The notes: generated by a model from the letters alone, not told the origin. 64,000 nucleotides of DNA from Limnephilus marmoratus (GCA_917880885.1 OU862917.1:54234727-54298726); one strand, 5' to 3'; counted from the stretch's first letter, positions 1 to 11,202 are shown. A program made the numbers and translations.

Positions 1-329
1 TGTAAGAGTAAATAATGTAGGTCAGTTCATGTTCAAGTACAGCTTATAAGCAAGTGATATGATTACTAGAAGGTACATCCGTTTCGACTTTCGCACCTAC
101 AAACCTTCACCGCTAAAGGTTTGTAGGGTCATGTCATTAGTCATAACTTTATTACTATTATAGATCATATAATTGATGTAATATCTAACAAGTGTCTAAT
201 CTCTAATCGCTCGGTTGGTATGTTGAAGTACGACTGTTTGTAGGTAAATGTAACACCCTGTTCAGCCTTCGCTCCATCATCAAACCGCCATGCGCCACCA
301 GTTAGCAGTAATCTCGTGAGGGTTAATAT

Positions 330-665
330 AAATGTTGATTGCGCGGGGCCGGGGAAGTAACAGTCACAGTCAGACAAGTCTCGCCGCCGTGGAAGTCGTC
401 GACTCACCGCGGAGGCTGTGCCACTGTGCCCCTGTGCCCCTGTGCCCTGCCCCCGCTGTGCCGGCGCGCCGTCCCGCTGTCCCGCTGTCCCGCTGTCCCG
501 CTCTGGCAATCAATACCCCAAACCCAAACACGCGCCGCGGTTCTGCTCTGTCGCCCTCTTTCGCTCGCTCTCTCGCGGCGCGTGGACTCGTGGAGCTCGG
601 GCAGCTCACTGCTCACTGCTCAGTGCTCCCCCATTCCATCCGCCGCCGCTGCTGGCCGCTCAAAG
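330..665. other. GC-rich island with C-rich tandem repeats
   Basis: Sharply GC-rich against an AT-rich background. It contains runs of CCCCTGTG and CCCGCTGT(CCCGCTGT)n around 418-505 and a CpG-rich stretch at 530-660. On the minus strand a CCGCG|GTGAGT splice-donor-like sequence occurs near 405. Several overlapping ORFs of up to about 140 codons arise only from the GC-rich composition and resemble no known protein. It could be a 5' untranslated exon or promoter-associated CpG region. Bases 1-329 hold nothing I recognise. Confidence 0.35.
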
Positions 666-1355
666 ATGGACTTACTTGCTATTGCTATTGTTATGTACTC
701 CTGTAGATTGTAGATTGTTGGTAAACAGGCATAGCTCATTTTTATGGCATGCCACGTGTAGAATTTATCTGATGTCAAAATATAATCATGCAAAATACCT
801 CGATTTGTTTTTATTTTTGCTTATTAGCAATCTTTGCTGATTATTATAGCGTGCCACGAGCAGAATGTACCTATCTGCATTCTTGTAGATCGTATTAATT
901 TAATTTTATTACATATTTATATGTACAGCGCCCTTGGGGTGATTTTTTTTACAAAAATGGCGCTTTATAAATCAGCCAAATATTATATTGTTATTATTAC
1001 TGGATCCCGAAGCAACAAATAAAATAAATTATCTTCGAGACGTTGGGGAATTTAAAAGCGGTCGGGGAATATTCTCGGGTGGAAATCACTAGGTAGTCAA
1101 GATTCCATCTAAGGATCGTAAATTTTCATCAAAATCTTTGTTGTCTAAGGTCAAAATACGATAAATGTGTTTTTCAGGAGCTTACAATCTGTGATCTTAG
1201 GTCTAAATATAAAAACTGCATAAAGTAATAATAATAATCCGATGTGGGGGGATAGTGCAATCCCACACGTCCCATGTAGTTTTACATATTTATATATTTA
1301 CACAGTAAAGAAATAAGAACATAAATAAAAAAAAATTAATAACAAAAATAAATAA

Positions 1356-1692
1356 TCAATACAGGCGTGATCTTGAGTGCGCTCGGGCCCATCGCTCACT
1401 CAGGAGTGGCGCTTGGTGTTGGAAGGCTGCAGTCACCAACGTGTTGTCGGAGGCCATTAGCCGCATCCTGCCTCCAGTGACCCGGTGTCTCATCAGACTA
1501 ACGAATCCACGGAGTCCTAATTCTGTGAACATTGTTGAAGCGCTGCTATACCTTCTGTATCCAAATATGATTCTGCACGCATCCGAGAGGTCTTCAGTGA
1601 TGATGTGCCCCAAGTATTTTACATTCGTGGATGTGCTTATGATTTCCTCATTAAGTTGTACGGGGAGCATCTTCTCGGGATTTTTTCAATGG
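1356..1692 (-). pseudogene. Non-LTR retrotransposon reverse-transcriptase fragment
   Basis: Reading leftward from about 1690 the translation begins MLPVQLNEEIISTSTNVKYLGHII, a signature seen in LINE reverse transcriptases downstream of the catalytic palm (NVKYLGHII followed by acidic residues). The rest diverges quickly and later becomes unrecognisable. It is short, lacks the YADD region and is a dead fragment. Confidence 0.6.
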
Positions 1693-1874
1693 TGGAATGC
1701 AATTAGCTTTTTTAGCAATTAGTTTTCTTGGGGTTGTACATCATGTTGTGGTTATTTAAAGTAATATTAATGAACGTATTATTATGTTTGTAAACAAAAA
1801 TACCTTGTTCTTAGCTATTATCAGTTTTTATTATACATAACTGAACTGCCCCTGTAAAAATATTTTGTATTTGT

Positions 1875-2110
1875 TTAGATGTCATGACTCGGTATAATTA
1901 TTTCCCTCCATTGATATTCTGGGCAAAGAGAAATACATATGGTGGTTAGTCTCAGAATTTCTTCACTGAAATAAATCCGAACTTTAATATTACATAGTGG
2001 AATCCGAAAGCTTATTAATGCAAGCAATTCTGGACTTACTTCATTTAAAATTTTATATAGAAATACCAAGTCAGTAAAAATCCTTCTGTATGACAATTTA
2101 TACATATTCT
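1875..2110 (-). pseudogene. Jockey-like LINE C-terminal fragment
   Basis: The minus-strand translation YRRIFTDLVFLYKILNEV..SPELLALISFRIP matches the C-terminal pattern of Jockey-type LINE ORF2 proteins (RR..-D-L--L-KI-N---SP-LL--I-F-VP). A single small fragment without the RT core, probably unrelated to the neighbouring fragment at 1356-1692. Confidence 0.55.
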
Positions 2111-2358
2111 ATAAACTGTGGTCTTAGATTAAATTATGAGAACAAAATTTCTTAAAAATGTACTGCTTAATTTATTTCTCGTCAGTGTGCCATTATTGAT
2201 TATTGCAAAACTTATAGCCCTTACAAAATATATCTGGTCTCGTAGATCAAAATAATGATAAATAATGCATAATTGGCAATGGGCAGTATTTGATGTCGGA
2301 ACTTTAACTTTTAATGGAATTTCGAAAAGTTTCAAGAGGTATTTTGAATATGCTATGC

Positions 2359-2470
2359 CAGGGTTTCCCAAACTTTTTCTATAATGGAACACTTTGCGAA
2401 CCCGTAATTTTTAACGCAACACTCGCTTATTTTTTAAATAAATTATTGATTATTCAGATAATTTAATTAA
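2359..2470. mobile_element. Probable hAT-type MITE end (fragment)
   Basis: The sequence CAGGGTTTCCCAAACTTTTT followed by a purine-rich stretch has the form of the left terminus of common hAT-derived MITEs. No matching right terminus or 8-bp duplication was found, so only a fragment is claimed. The remainder of 2110-2680 is AT-rich with nothing recognised. Confidence 0.35.
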
Positions 2471-2689
2471 ACAAAAAAATAAAAATAAAGCACCTAGAGT
2501 GACTTGGACGTTTTCGAGTCCGTAAATTGCATATATTTTTGAGATCAGGCACAATATTGGTAAGTTGGATTCTAATGTCTGGTGTGACGTCGAGCGTGTT
2601 CCTTTACTTACACTTAGTTGCAGTATAATAAGAAAATCCCAAATAGGTTGTAGGAAATAGCGATGTGTCAGTTCAGCTGGAATGGGCTC

Positions 2690-3185
2690 ATGTGATCCGC
2701 TCCTTTGCGGGAAGCGGTTCCTACTCCCACTCCTTTTTCAAATCGACTACTCCCAGAGAACCCGGCCCAGTCCCAGTACTCTCCGCATCCAAATAAATCC
2801 GGCGGTAATCCGGCGGTCCGAGCAACTCAACGCCGAAGCGCGAAAACCGCACTCGAATACAAGTCCCGGGTTCCTTTAAACCCAAGCGCCTTGTTCCAAG
2901 CTACGTGAATCGCGACACAATCCATTCATTCCGCCCACTCCCGGAATCGCGCGAACGCCGCGAACTACGTACATTCCTGACTCACCCCGTGGCCGCCGGC
3001 TTGCTCCGCAATCCACGGTCCGGCGTCACTCACCATTCCACTCATGAGTCGCGGGTCTCGGTGAGTTCCCGACACTCCCCGCTACCCGCGGCCGGCCAAC
3101 TATGACACTTCCCCTTGAGTCACGACTCACGAGCTGGGCGCTGGGCGTTCATTCGATCGCTGTTCGTTGATCGACACACACGTGC
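2690..3185. other. GC-rich island
   Basis: About 500 bp of CpG-rich sequence within AT-rich surroundings, with scattered short ORFs but no recognisable protein. It contains a plus-strand donor-like CTCG|GTGAGT at about 3060. It could be a non-coding first exon with promoter or an unrecognised repeat. From 3186 to 3862 I see only AT-rich sequence with a short GC-rich patch near 3370-3560. Confidence 0.3.
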
Positions 3186-3862
3186 GTGACCGCTTCGGCT
3201 AGACACGGAGCAGTTTTTAATTAGAGCGTCTTATCTGGTATCGTTAATCAACGGGTGACGTGCATTATAAAATAATAGTTTATAGTAAAGCATTACAGCT
3301 TATTAATTTACTTATTTAAATTCTCAATAAAAGACCGTGCAGTGTAGATACATTGAATGTACCTACATTGCACGGGTGACGGGTCCGGACGGGTCTTGTC
3401 CGACTCCGGGGTTCTGAGTTCTCGTGTGGGTTCTACGAGTAGGTCCTGGTTCCGAGTTCTTTGAACCCGTGCGTCCCGTTTCGGTGCGCCGCAACAATAC
3501 CCAGTGCCCAGTCCGCACCTAAGAACTCGGACCCGGGACCTGCTCCTAGAACTCGTGTACTTTTAAAAGGAAGCAAGTCTCGGAGGCTTCCGGAAAAATG
3601 CAGAACTTACCCACCTCTAGTAGGAAACGGAAGTAAAACGATAGCAGCTTGTTTTGATAAATTGGGGTACTCTTTTGACAAATTCGCCCAGAATTTGGAT
3701 TTGTACTATGGAATCAAGTGTAAATATTTGAGACAAACCGGAATAATAATTATTTCTCTTTCGAACAACATACAAATCACCTATCTCCGAATTATAGAAA
3801 AAAGTTAAAATTACTTTGTGTATGGACGCTCCGGTCAGGTCTGTCCTTTGGAATCTCTAGTG

Positions 3863-4147
3863 CAGCGGTTATTAACCTTTTGAGCCTGCGTACCCCTTGA
3901 CTTTTACTATAAATTTGTTGTAACCAGAACCCGTGTGCAATTTTTTAACATTCGCATTATTACATGAATTTATCAATCAAGTCACACAAATAGATACAAT
4001 TAATGTAAATTTATATAGAGTATTAACACGATTTCGGGCATTTTTAACCGGTGATTCCTCATTCATTTTTAACCATTTGATTTACATGTGAAATTGAACA
4101 TAACCATAACCCCAAGGGGCACGCGTACCATAGATTGAAAACCGCTG
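3863..4147. mobile_element. hAT-type MITE (285 bp)
   Basis: Terminal inverted repeats: left begins CAGCGGTTATTAACC, right ends ...GATTGAAAACCGCTG. Subterminal GTACCCCTTG and CCCCAAGGGG are also inverted. Flanks CTCTAGTG (3855-3862) and GTCTGGTG (4148-4155) agree at six of eight positions, consistent with a decayed 8-bp hAT target duplication. No coding capacity. From 4148 to 4944 the sequence is AT-rich with homopolymer tracts and nothing further. Confidence 0.7.
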
Positions 4148-4944
4148 GTCTGGTGAAATATGATCATTGTTTTTTTTCTTTGAATTGGCAATTTCATAAT
4201 TTGTCGATTTTTCGATGTTATCGCATTAGTAATGTCCTACCGAGCAAATATCGAAGAAAATTAAAAAAATCAATTCAAATTATTTAACTCTTCTCTGACA
4301 TCTAAATACATGAACACAAAGCAAGCTGTCGCCAAGTTCGCTAAATGTAACAATCATAATTATTTATCATTATTATTTTGTTTGTATTATTTTATTTTTT
4401 TTACACATTTGATTTATGTAAGTACGTAAATATAATGTATGTGTTATAATTTTTAATTTTAATTTTTTTAATGAAAAAAAAAAAAAAAAAAAATTCTTCC
4501 CTTTACACACGAGTGGTTACACTCTCGTAAAGGTTATATATTATACACATATATATGTTTATACTGTATCTAATCAATGTTGCATGTTAGTATTTAATGA
4601 TTTGAGTTTAATCCGATTGTAACCTGAAAATGTAATTACTCGTGATTATATTACATGTATATGTATATAAAAACTAATAAAAAAAAAATAAAAAAAAATA
4701 ATTTTCGAAAATAATATAAATTTGGCAAAAAGTCTATGAACCTTATGATGACCGATGACCTTATTTTGACTCACCGTGGGTAAATTTAGACGTAAATAGT
4801 GTAGATAAAGTTGTCTGCGTTTAATTTTTTTTTTAATTTAAAAAAAAATAATATCTTTTTTATTATTTTTATTTCAAGACTTAGAATGCCAGATTTTAAA
4901 TAAAATAAGTTGTAATGATAAAAAATTAAATTTTAAGTGTTCCG

Positions 4945-5725
4945 ATTGTACCCATCGGACGCCTTTCGACGTGAAACAACTTCTGGAAGCTGGCCGCGGA
5001 GGCGCTGCAATCGCGTGCCCATATTATTATACAAATTAATAATAATAATAGTCTTTTAAGATAACCTAATAGTCCATAGTGGTTGGAATTATGAATAACT
5101 ACCGCACCGTCGCCGTAAGAGCTGCGATCGTCCGGAAAACGATGGAAATTTCCGAACCCCGTCAGTTTCATATCGGTTTCGCTTGCCCTGCTGCATCAAT
5201 TAATCGAATACAAGATCAAAACTAACGAAAAACTGTAGTATAGATCATCCCATTCATGACTTTCTTGGTCTGCCGACCAGCAGCCTGGCAGGTTTTTGTG
5301 TACGTTTTAAATTTTTTTTAATAAAAAAAAAATTATAAATAAATATCTTTATGGCGAAGGTGCGTTTGTTGTTCGAAATTCCAACTACTATAGACTATTA
5401 GGAAATCTTAAAAGGACTATTATTATTATAAATTTGTGCGACAGCGGTGAGGGACACCGCGGCGGGTTTCGTAAGTGGTTTGGCGTCGAAAAGCTCGCCC
5501 GACGGATGGGGTACACTCGGAACTCTCATTTTTTTTAATGTTTATTGCTTATTTTTTAAAAAATATGGCAATCTTAAGTTTTTTAAAATATAATGAAATA
5601 AAAATAATAATAAAGAAAAACGAAAAATGAAAAAAAAAAAAACTTAAAAAAATCGTACACAAAAAGCTGCAAGGCTGCTGGTCGGCAGACCAAGAAATTC
5701 TTAAATGGGATGATCTGGACTATAG
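4945..5725. repeat. Two overlapping foldback (inverted repeat) structures
   Basis: Outer inverted repeat: about 4945-5093 (CCCATCGGACG...TAATAGTCCATAGTGG) pairs with 5374-5520 (CCACTATAGACTATTAG...CGGATGGGG order reversed) with moderate divergence. Inner and right-hand inverted repeat: 5240-5340 (GATCATCCCATTC...TGGTCTGCCGACCAGCAGCC...) pairs with 5600-5722 (...GGCTGCTGGTCGGCAGACCA...GGGATGATC). Both arms carry A/T-rich stretches. The interleaving implies one foldback element inserted in or beside another. No protein is recognised; the minus-strand ORF at 4926-5171 lies in the arm. Confidence 0.6.
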
Positions 5726-5730
5726 TTATT

Positions 5731-6060
5731 CGTTGGTTTATTCGTGTACTCGATGACGTAAAATTTACTATTTTTTACCCCACTTTGACGCCGGCTGCCT
5801 GCGAACGTGCCAGGCTGCCGGTTAGCAGACCTGCTTTTTTCTCATTTTCTAACCAACCTTTATCATATGAGACCATTCCCGTTCGTGTACTCGAAGACGT
5901 AATTTTTTCGAAAAAAATCGCTGGCTATTTCCATGACTGCGCGGCTCCTGCCAAGAGACGCACCGGCAGACCAGCCTTTTAAAGGTTTTCTGAATGTCCA
6001 TTATCACTACAAAGTAGTTTCATCCGTGTACTCGATGACGTAGGGTTTACCTATCTCATC
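5731..6060 (+). repeat. Tandem array of about 143-bp units
   Basis: The block CGTGTACTCGATGACGTA recurs at about 5742, 5885 (GAAGACGTA variant) and 6028, giving a period near 143 bp. Each unit also contains a C/G-rich segment ending in a CAGACC motif (GTTAGCAGACC, CGGCAGACC) that matches the arm of the adjacent foldback (TCGGCAGACC). About 2.3 diverged units. It appears to have grown out of the neighbouring foldback end. Confidence 0.6.
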
Positions 6061-6419
6061 TCCCAGTCTAATAGTCCCTTGTTATTATTATTTGCTAAAC
6101 GTGAACCTTCACGACTTCAGTATCCTTTTTTTTTAAATGTGAATACCCTATTAAGGGCCGCCAAGAGCCAGCAGATATTTATTTAGAAAGCTTTTACATG
6201 TTTGGTTGTAATTAATTCATGAAGGATGATTTTTAAACAGATAAAGAAATAATAAAATTAGATAAAAAATGCTCACACGTCATAAAAATACAAAAATACA
6301 GCAATTTGATAGGTTTACAAAAATAGAGATATGTTTAGAAATAGTTTTGGAATAAATTTTTTACAAGATCCACAAAATTCGCCAAGTTTATGTTAAATAT
6401 GTATGTCAACATCACCTAA

Positions 6420-6950
6420 GGGGTCGTCCATTAATCACGTGATGTTTTTTAGCAAATTTTTAACCCCCCCCCCCCCCCGTGGTGATATGTGGTCAGGTTT
6501 TAGACTAACCCCCCCCCCCCTCCCCCAAAATCACGTGTATTTTTTTAGTACAAGGTATTTTGAAGTTTTCAGAATATTCATCATCATCATCTCCTTCCCC
6601 TTATCCTATTCGGGTCGGGGACCCATTGCATCTACAAGGCTCCTCCATATTTCCCTGTCTTGTGCTGATTGTGCGGCCTCTGTCCATGGTAGCCCCATCC
6701 TCTCCCCACACAGTTTCTAGAGTTGCCTCGCCCAACTGTGTCTGGGGCGGCCCACTGGACGTCTACCCTCTGGAATCGCACTTAGTATCTTCCTCGGAAT
6801 TCGGTCATCAGACATTCTTAGTACATGCCCAAACCACCTCAGTTGCGATTTTTCTACGAAGAGTAGCAGTGGTTCGATGTTTAGATCATCTCGGATCAGA
6901 ATATTATCTCGAAAAATAAATACACGTGATATTTCGTGATTTTTTCCGAC
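6420..6950. mobile_element. Poly-C foldback element, interrupted by a LINE, right end lost
   Basis: Starts GGGGTCGTCCATTAATCACG directly after a TAA. Contains two pure C tracts (about 6465 and 6510), then CACGTGTATTTTTTTAGTACAA. After the LINE insertion it resumes with ATCTCGAAAAATAAATACACGTGATATTTCGTG. This order matches the complete copy at 9556-9812. The right terminal inverted repeat is missing; at about 6951 the sequence switches to a minus-strand LINE. Confidence 0.75.
6579..6895 (-). mobile_element. 5'-truncated LINE insertion with 10-bp target duplication
   Basis: Flanked by identical TCAGAATATT at 6569-6578 and 6896-6905. Minus-strand translation: RDDLNIEPLL..VEKSQLRWFGHVLRM then PEGRRPVGRPR, the very common C-terminus of RTE-type or related LINE ORF2 proteins. 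The 3' tail is a short ATG microsatellite (TGATGATGATGA on the minus strand, at 6579-6590) rather than poly-A. It carries no RT core, being truncated at its 5' end. It is inserted inside the poly-C foldback, so it is younger than that element. Confidence 0.85.
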
Positions 6951-7484
6951 ATCGTTGTATCGGACACTGAGCAATGTAGTTCCGCTTATGAAAGCTGCAG
7001 TAGAATAGTGTATTTTGTCGTGTAGTTACTGTCGGTATTCGTAAGTTTATGAGTTGCAGGAGTTCGCAACAGTCGAACTTAGAATTAAGTATTTTTAATA
7101 AAAATGTTACGTCGTTTATTTTACGTCTGTCTTCTAGTGTGTGTATTTTTAGAATTTTTCATAATAAATTATGTTTTAAGTTTTCTAGTGGGATATTTAA
7201 TTTAAAATTTATAAAACGCAGAATTTTTTTTTATTCGCTCAATGTTATTAATGTGAATTTTATAAGATGACCAAACTACCGAGTTATATTCCATTAGGCT
7301 TCTAACTAGAGGTACATAATATAATAATTTAATGGCTTGTATGGAATTAAAGTTTTTAGCTGTTCTTAATATCAAGCCTAGTGTTTTCATACCTTTGTTC
7401 ACAATTTGGTGAATATGATCAGCGAAACTTAGTTTTTCATCCAAAATAATTCCAAGATCTTTCATTTCCGTGACTCTTTCAGAT
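6951..7484 (-). pseudogene. Jockey-like LINE ORF2 C-terminal remnant
   Basis: From 7480 leftward: SERVTEMKDLGIILDEKLSF, then the block LRTAKNFNSIQAIKLLYYVLVRSLMEY-like, VVWSSYK and NNIERI, the post-palm region of Jockey/CR1-type reverse transcriptases. After a frameshift near 7210 homology continues in another frame (LEDRRKINDVTFLLKILNSK, then LFYCSFHKRNY) to about 6955. At least two frame changes and internal stops make it non-functional. It abuts a SINE on the right and the poly-C foldback on the left. Confidence 0.8.
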
Positions 7485-7486
7485 AT

Positions 7487-7640
7487 ATGGTATCCCCAAT
7501 TTGGGTATGGTGTGAGTTAAGGAAATGGAATGAAGATGATCGAAAAGTACCTGACTATTCAGATCTGGCCACCAAACACGACTGAAGTCATTTCGAGCAT
7601 TGCTTCTACGATATATGCTATTTACCGATTTGACAACTAT
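7487..7640 (-). repeat. SINE family B fragment (minus)
   Basis: Reverse complement matches the family body: ...CCAGATCTGAATAGTCAGGTACTT... followed by CACACCATACCC and TTGGGGATACC. Diverged and truncated at both ends. Family B is described at 37545-39252. Confidence 0.6.
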
Positions 7641-7737
7641 TGTCCCAGAATGGAAGATACTTCCAGTATAGCGCTTGTGCAAGACTAGCTACCACCATTC
7701 TACTATTACTATTTACTACATTACCATTCGTTGCTTG

Positions 7738-7905
7738 TCATGGTTTTAGCCGTGTTTGGTGACCAGATCTATAACCAGGTCCTGCCCATCATCCTCTTCC
7801 CTTACCATTACCCACAGCCTCACAACATATCCCAATTTGCCATAGTCCTATTGGGTTTAGAAGGTTGGGGGCAGTTGGGACTTTTATGTGGTATTCACAA
7901 TTAAA
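7738..7905 (+). repeat. SINE family B fragment (plus)
   Basis: Contains GCCGTGTTTGGTGACCAGATCT, CCTCACAACATATCCCAATTTG, GCCATAGTCC and GGGCAGTTGGGACTTTTATG in the family-B order; the 5' part is missing. It lies about 100 bp from the opposite-orientation fragment at 7487-7640. Confidence 0.65.
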
Positions 7906-7951
7906 AACTATTTGCTGACAAAGTGTTTATTGACAACGTATTTTTTTAACA

Positions 7952-8345
7952 TTACATTAAAAAATTCTCTCATGGCATATATCATCTTAGATGATGCTGT
8001 GTAGAGGGTCTTCTCAGGGAAAGGATGGAGAGTAAGTTCTGGAAAGAAAAGAGGTATGAGGGGTGGGTGTGTTTGAATGAATGTGTTCAGGAGGGATGAA
8101 CGTATGAAACCATCCCTCCGCGTGCAAGACGATGGATCGAGAGTCCAGCTGGAGAGGTCAAAAGGTTTAGTAGGTAGGCAAAAGCATCCGCTGCGGACAT
8201 GGACAAACCTCACTTCATGAACCGGAGCACTCCTGCTAAATCATTAAACGTAGCTAACCACTCGGGGTGATCTATGGCAGGGGTGTTGGTAATCCAATAA
8301 ATGGTTCCCGGGGCGGCTGTACCCATACCGGCTTTCCAAATTGAA
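7952..8345 (+). repeat. Dispersed repeat family A copy
   Basis: Family A is a roughly 400-bp repeat with the order: CACACAGGAGGCCCTGAGG; ATCTTAGGGATGCTGTGTGGAGGGTC; purine-rich AAGGAAAGGAAGG and GTTCTGGGAAGG; GTGACGGACGTATGAATCC; GGTGCAAGGCGATGG; GACAAACCTCACCCCATGAA; CACTTGGGGTGACC; CCAATAAATGGTTCCCGGGGCGGC; end CCCAAATTGA. This copy starts within the second block. It has no coding capacity; I see no tRNA head or terminal inverted repeat, so SINE versus other non-autonomous element is open. Confidence 0.75.
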
Positions 8346-8431
8346 TATAAAATGATAACCCATAATAAATTGTCTTTATTCCGGAATTAGTTAGCGTAAA
8401 TCCTCACAACCCTTAGAGTATGCATATACTA

Positions 8432-8480
8432 TCACGGGTAAGTTATTATTCATATTATATGAATAATAACTTACCCGTGA
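8432..8480. repeat. Perfect 24-bp hairpin
   Basis: TCACGGGTAAGTTATTATTC... at 8432-8455 is followed after one base by its exact reverse complement (8457-8480). An AT-rich cruciform-capable palindrome; no larger element was identified around it. The rest of 8481-9555 is AT-rich with no recognised feature. Confidence 0.8.
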
Positions 8481-9555
8481 GTCAATATAAAAGATCCAAT
8501 CTCAATATTATCGATCGTTGGCAATTGCAGTTCAAATATCATCGAAAAGTTAAATATCTCTGGAAGTATGCAAAAAAAAAATTACAGATGTAACTTTTAT
8601 GTGTTACATTTATTTCTTCTTTTATTTTACATGTTTCCATGTTGACCTTGGTTAAGTTAGAATTCAGGAAATGGAAGAATTTAAAATGACATTGGTCCTA
8701 AGATTTTTGTATCCCTGTATTTGTGATTAGTAGAAAGTGGATATTTTAAGGCACATTAGCACACATCATTTTAGGTTTCAGTGGCATTAACTCATTTTAT
8801 GTCATTGGACCTTTCCATTCTGAGCCGCACATAATATAATAAATAAGATAAAAATATATATGGTGGCAAGTAATAATAATAATAACAGTTTATTCCGGAA
8901 CGTATGCAGGGGCACCGCAATGCAATACTTCACCATTTCGAAATTTTTTATTTTATTTCATTACATACATGGAAATTTGAAATACCGTAAAGGACATAAT
9001 TTTAATTGTTCAGTAGAGTTAAAAGATAGTTGGTTTTTACAAAGAAATCATACCCTGTTTTTGTAGACCCATAATTACAAAGATATTCAAATTATAATTA
9101 TTATGAATTTTTATTATACAATAACTTTGAAATAGATCTTTCAGAGTATTTAACATTTTTTGAAAATTTCTTTAATAACAGAATATTTAATTTATTTTAA
9201 ATTTTTCAGAAGAAAAAAATTCCCTTAAAATGCACATCGTTAGACTAACTTATTTTCCTAGAAATATTTCAATGACGCAGATCGAAAGAGAAAACAAAGC
9301 GGAGTAAAACGACATAACATATTTAATAGCTTGTGACGCTCTCCATAGAGAGGAAAAAATTGTACGGGGTCTCAAAAGTTGCGTATGATCTGTAGCTATT
9401 CGAAAACGTAAAAATAAATGAAATTGGCGTTCACTTCGGCTCGCTAAAATGGCCGGAAGTTTTGAAAAATAAAAATTGATTTCATGATTTGGGAAAAAAT
9501 AAAAGAAACAGTCCGTATTTTATATTTTGTAGCAAACTTAATTTTTATTCCATAA

Positions 9556-9812
9556 GGGTCGTCCATTAATCACGTTATGTTTTTAGCAACTTCTTAACCC
9601 CCCCCCCCCTCTGGTGATAATGTGGTGAGGTTTTAGACTACCCCCCCCCCCCAAATCACGTGTATTTTTTTTAGTACAAAGTATTTTGAATTTTTTAGAA
9701 TATTATCACGAAAAATAAATTCACGTGATATCTCATTATACCCCCCCCCCCTCGTGTTATTTCGTGATTTTTTCCGAACCCCACCCCTCTTACGTGATTA
9801 ATGGATGACCCC
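9556..9812. mobile_element. Complete poly-C/poly-G foldback MITE (257 bp)
   Basis: Starts GGGTCGTCCATTAATCACG and ends ...CGTGATTAATGGATGACCCC, terminal inverted repeats of more than 20 bp. It is flanked by TAA on both sides (9553-9555, 9813-9815). The interior has three C tracts, repeated CACGTGA/CGTGA motifs and no ORF. The three-base TWA duplication and G-starting termini fit PIF/Harbinger-type MITEs, but no transposase is present to confirm it. Confidence 0.8.
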
Positions 9813-10394
9813 TAACTGAAGTACAAAAAACGCAAAAAAAATTGTTTGAAACATAATATATTAAGTGTGTTTGTTAAAAATATAAAAGGGAAAATAAAAC
9901 ACTTTTTTTTTTTAAATCTAAAATCGTATCTAACACTTTTTCTGGTTAAAATCATTATTCTTGTAGACTTACTTGTATTCATAAGCTTTTCGTAGTTTTT
10001 AATAAAATAAACAAACGTTAAAAACAAATAAATAAATTGTTGAAAATAATTTAAAGGTACCTACATGTTTTAGGTTTTTTTCTGATTTTCAGTTCATTTT
10101 AGTGAACCAATAATCATTCAAAAAAATCATTTTAAACGCAGTTGTCATTTTCTTTGTAAGACGCAACTTTCGAGTAATCAGGCGTTTCTGAATTCACAAG
10201 TTGAAATAATTGACTCACCCTAATATTTAACTCATTTTTGGGTTTATTGTCCTTTATTGATTGCATTTCAAATTTCCGATGTGGATATTAATGGTGAAAA
10301 TGAAACAGTATTTATCATACATAACTAATGTATATATTGTAATATTTATGAATAATATTGATTTTTTATAAATGTGTGATGTGTGTTGTTGCAG

Positions 10395-10507
10395 TGTCCG
10401 CCGCAGTGGGAGGCGATGCAGGGCGACAGCAGCGGCACGTGCCGCTCTATGGGCGGCTGGTCGCCGAGGAGCAGCTGCTGCAGCTCACCGCGCCCTCAGA
10501 CATACAG
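10395..10507 (+). CDS. mnb: Internal coding exon of minibrain/DYRK1A-like kinase (N-terminal region)
   Basis: Exon bounded by a 3' splice site (T-rich tract ending TTGTTGCAG at 10394) and a 5' splice site (CAG|GTAATG at 10508). It is 113 bases: two bases completing a codon split across the upstream intron, then 37 codons ending ...LTAPSDIQ. It ends in phase 0 and the next exon (16424) starts in phase 0, so the join reads ...[14 protein letters not shown]. In insect minibrain proteins the residues before the conserved MQ-R-P--FRDP block are, as I recall, similar (DIQ-MQARIP), which supports this frame over the two other open frames. The segment is G/A/Q-rich, has no catalytic residues and lies N-terminal to the nuclear localisation signal and kinase domain. 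Its GC content is far above the surrounding intron. The assignment rests mainly on splice signals and phase continuity with the next exon; the frame is likely but less certain than for that exon. Confidence 0.8.
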
Positions 10508-10745
10508 GTAATGTGGTCCCTTTTACAGAGCGGCCCGAGCCCTACCTTCACTCATCACCATCACCTTGTGACTCGTACACACGGTTAGTCCGTAAGTGTA
10601 TACGCACCATCACTTATTATTGATACTATCGTAGATAATAGACACAAACGATACGGTTTGGAAGCGGGCCGCCTGTCGCCGAGCCACGACCAAACTGCAC
10701 GGACTATCAAAGCGTTGGGACCGATGTAAGTTTTTTTTCTTTTGC

Positions 10746-11202
10746 ATTAGTTCCACACAGGTGGCCCTGAGGAAAATAATTTCTCTCATCTTAGGGGATG
10801 CTGTGTGGAGGGTTTTTTTTTAAGGAAAGGAAGAATAGGAAGTTCTGGGAAGGAAATAGGTACGAGGGGTGGGTAGGAATCTGGGGGTCAATGTGTCCAG
10901 TAGTGACGGACGTATGAATCCATCCCTCCCACTGCGGTGCAAGGCGATTTTCCGAGAGAATACGGCCGGAGAAGTCATAGGGACTCCCTCAATCAGTCTC
11001 TCCCGATCCGGCTTGCGATGCAGCTGGTGGGCAGACGCATCCGCCGCCAAGACCCGGACAAACCTCACCCCATGAATCCGGGCATCCCTGCTAAGTCATC
11101 AAATGTAGCGAACCACTTGGGGTGACCAATGGCAGAGGTGTTGGTTATCCAATAAATGGTTCCCGGGGCGGCGGTACCCATACTTGCCCCCCAAATTGCA
11201 TA
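10746..11202 (+). repeat. Dispersed repeat family A copy (near full length)
   Basis: The most complete family-A copy, with all blocks from CACACAGGTGGCCCTGAGG to CCCCCAAATTGC. It lies about 240 bp downstream of the first minibrain exon, sense to the gene. Short overlapping ORFs within it are by-products. Confidence 0.8.

Noticed and set aside
332..840. Overlapping ORFs of 114-140 codons in several frames
   Set aside because: They follow from a CpG- and C-repeat-rich island. Several frames are open on both strands and none resembles a known protein.
5710..5982. ORF across the tandem array
   Set aside because: It runs through non-coding tandem units and does not repeat in register (143 is not a multiple of three).
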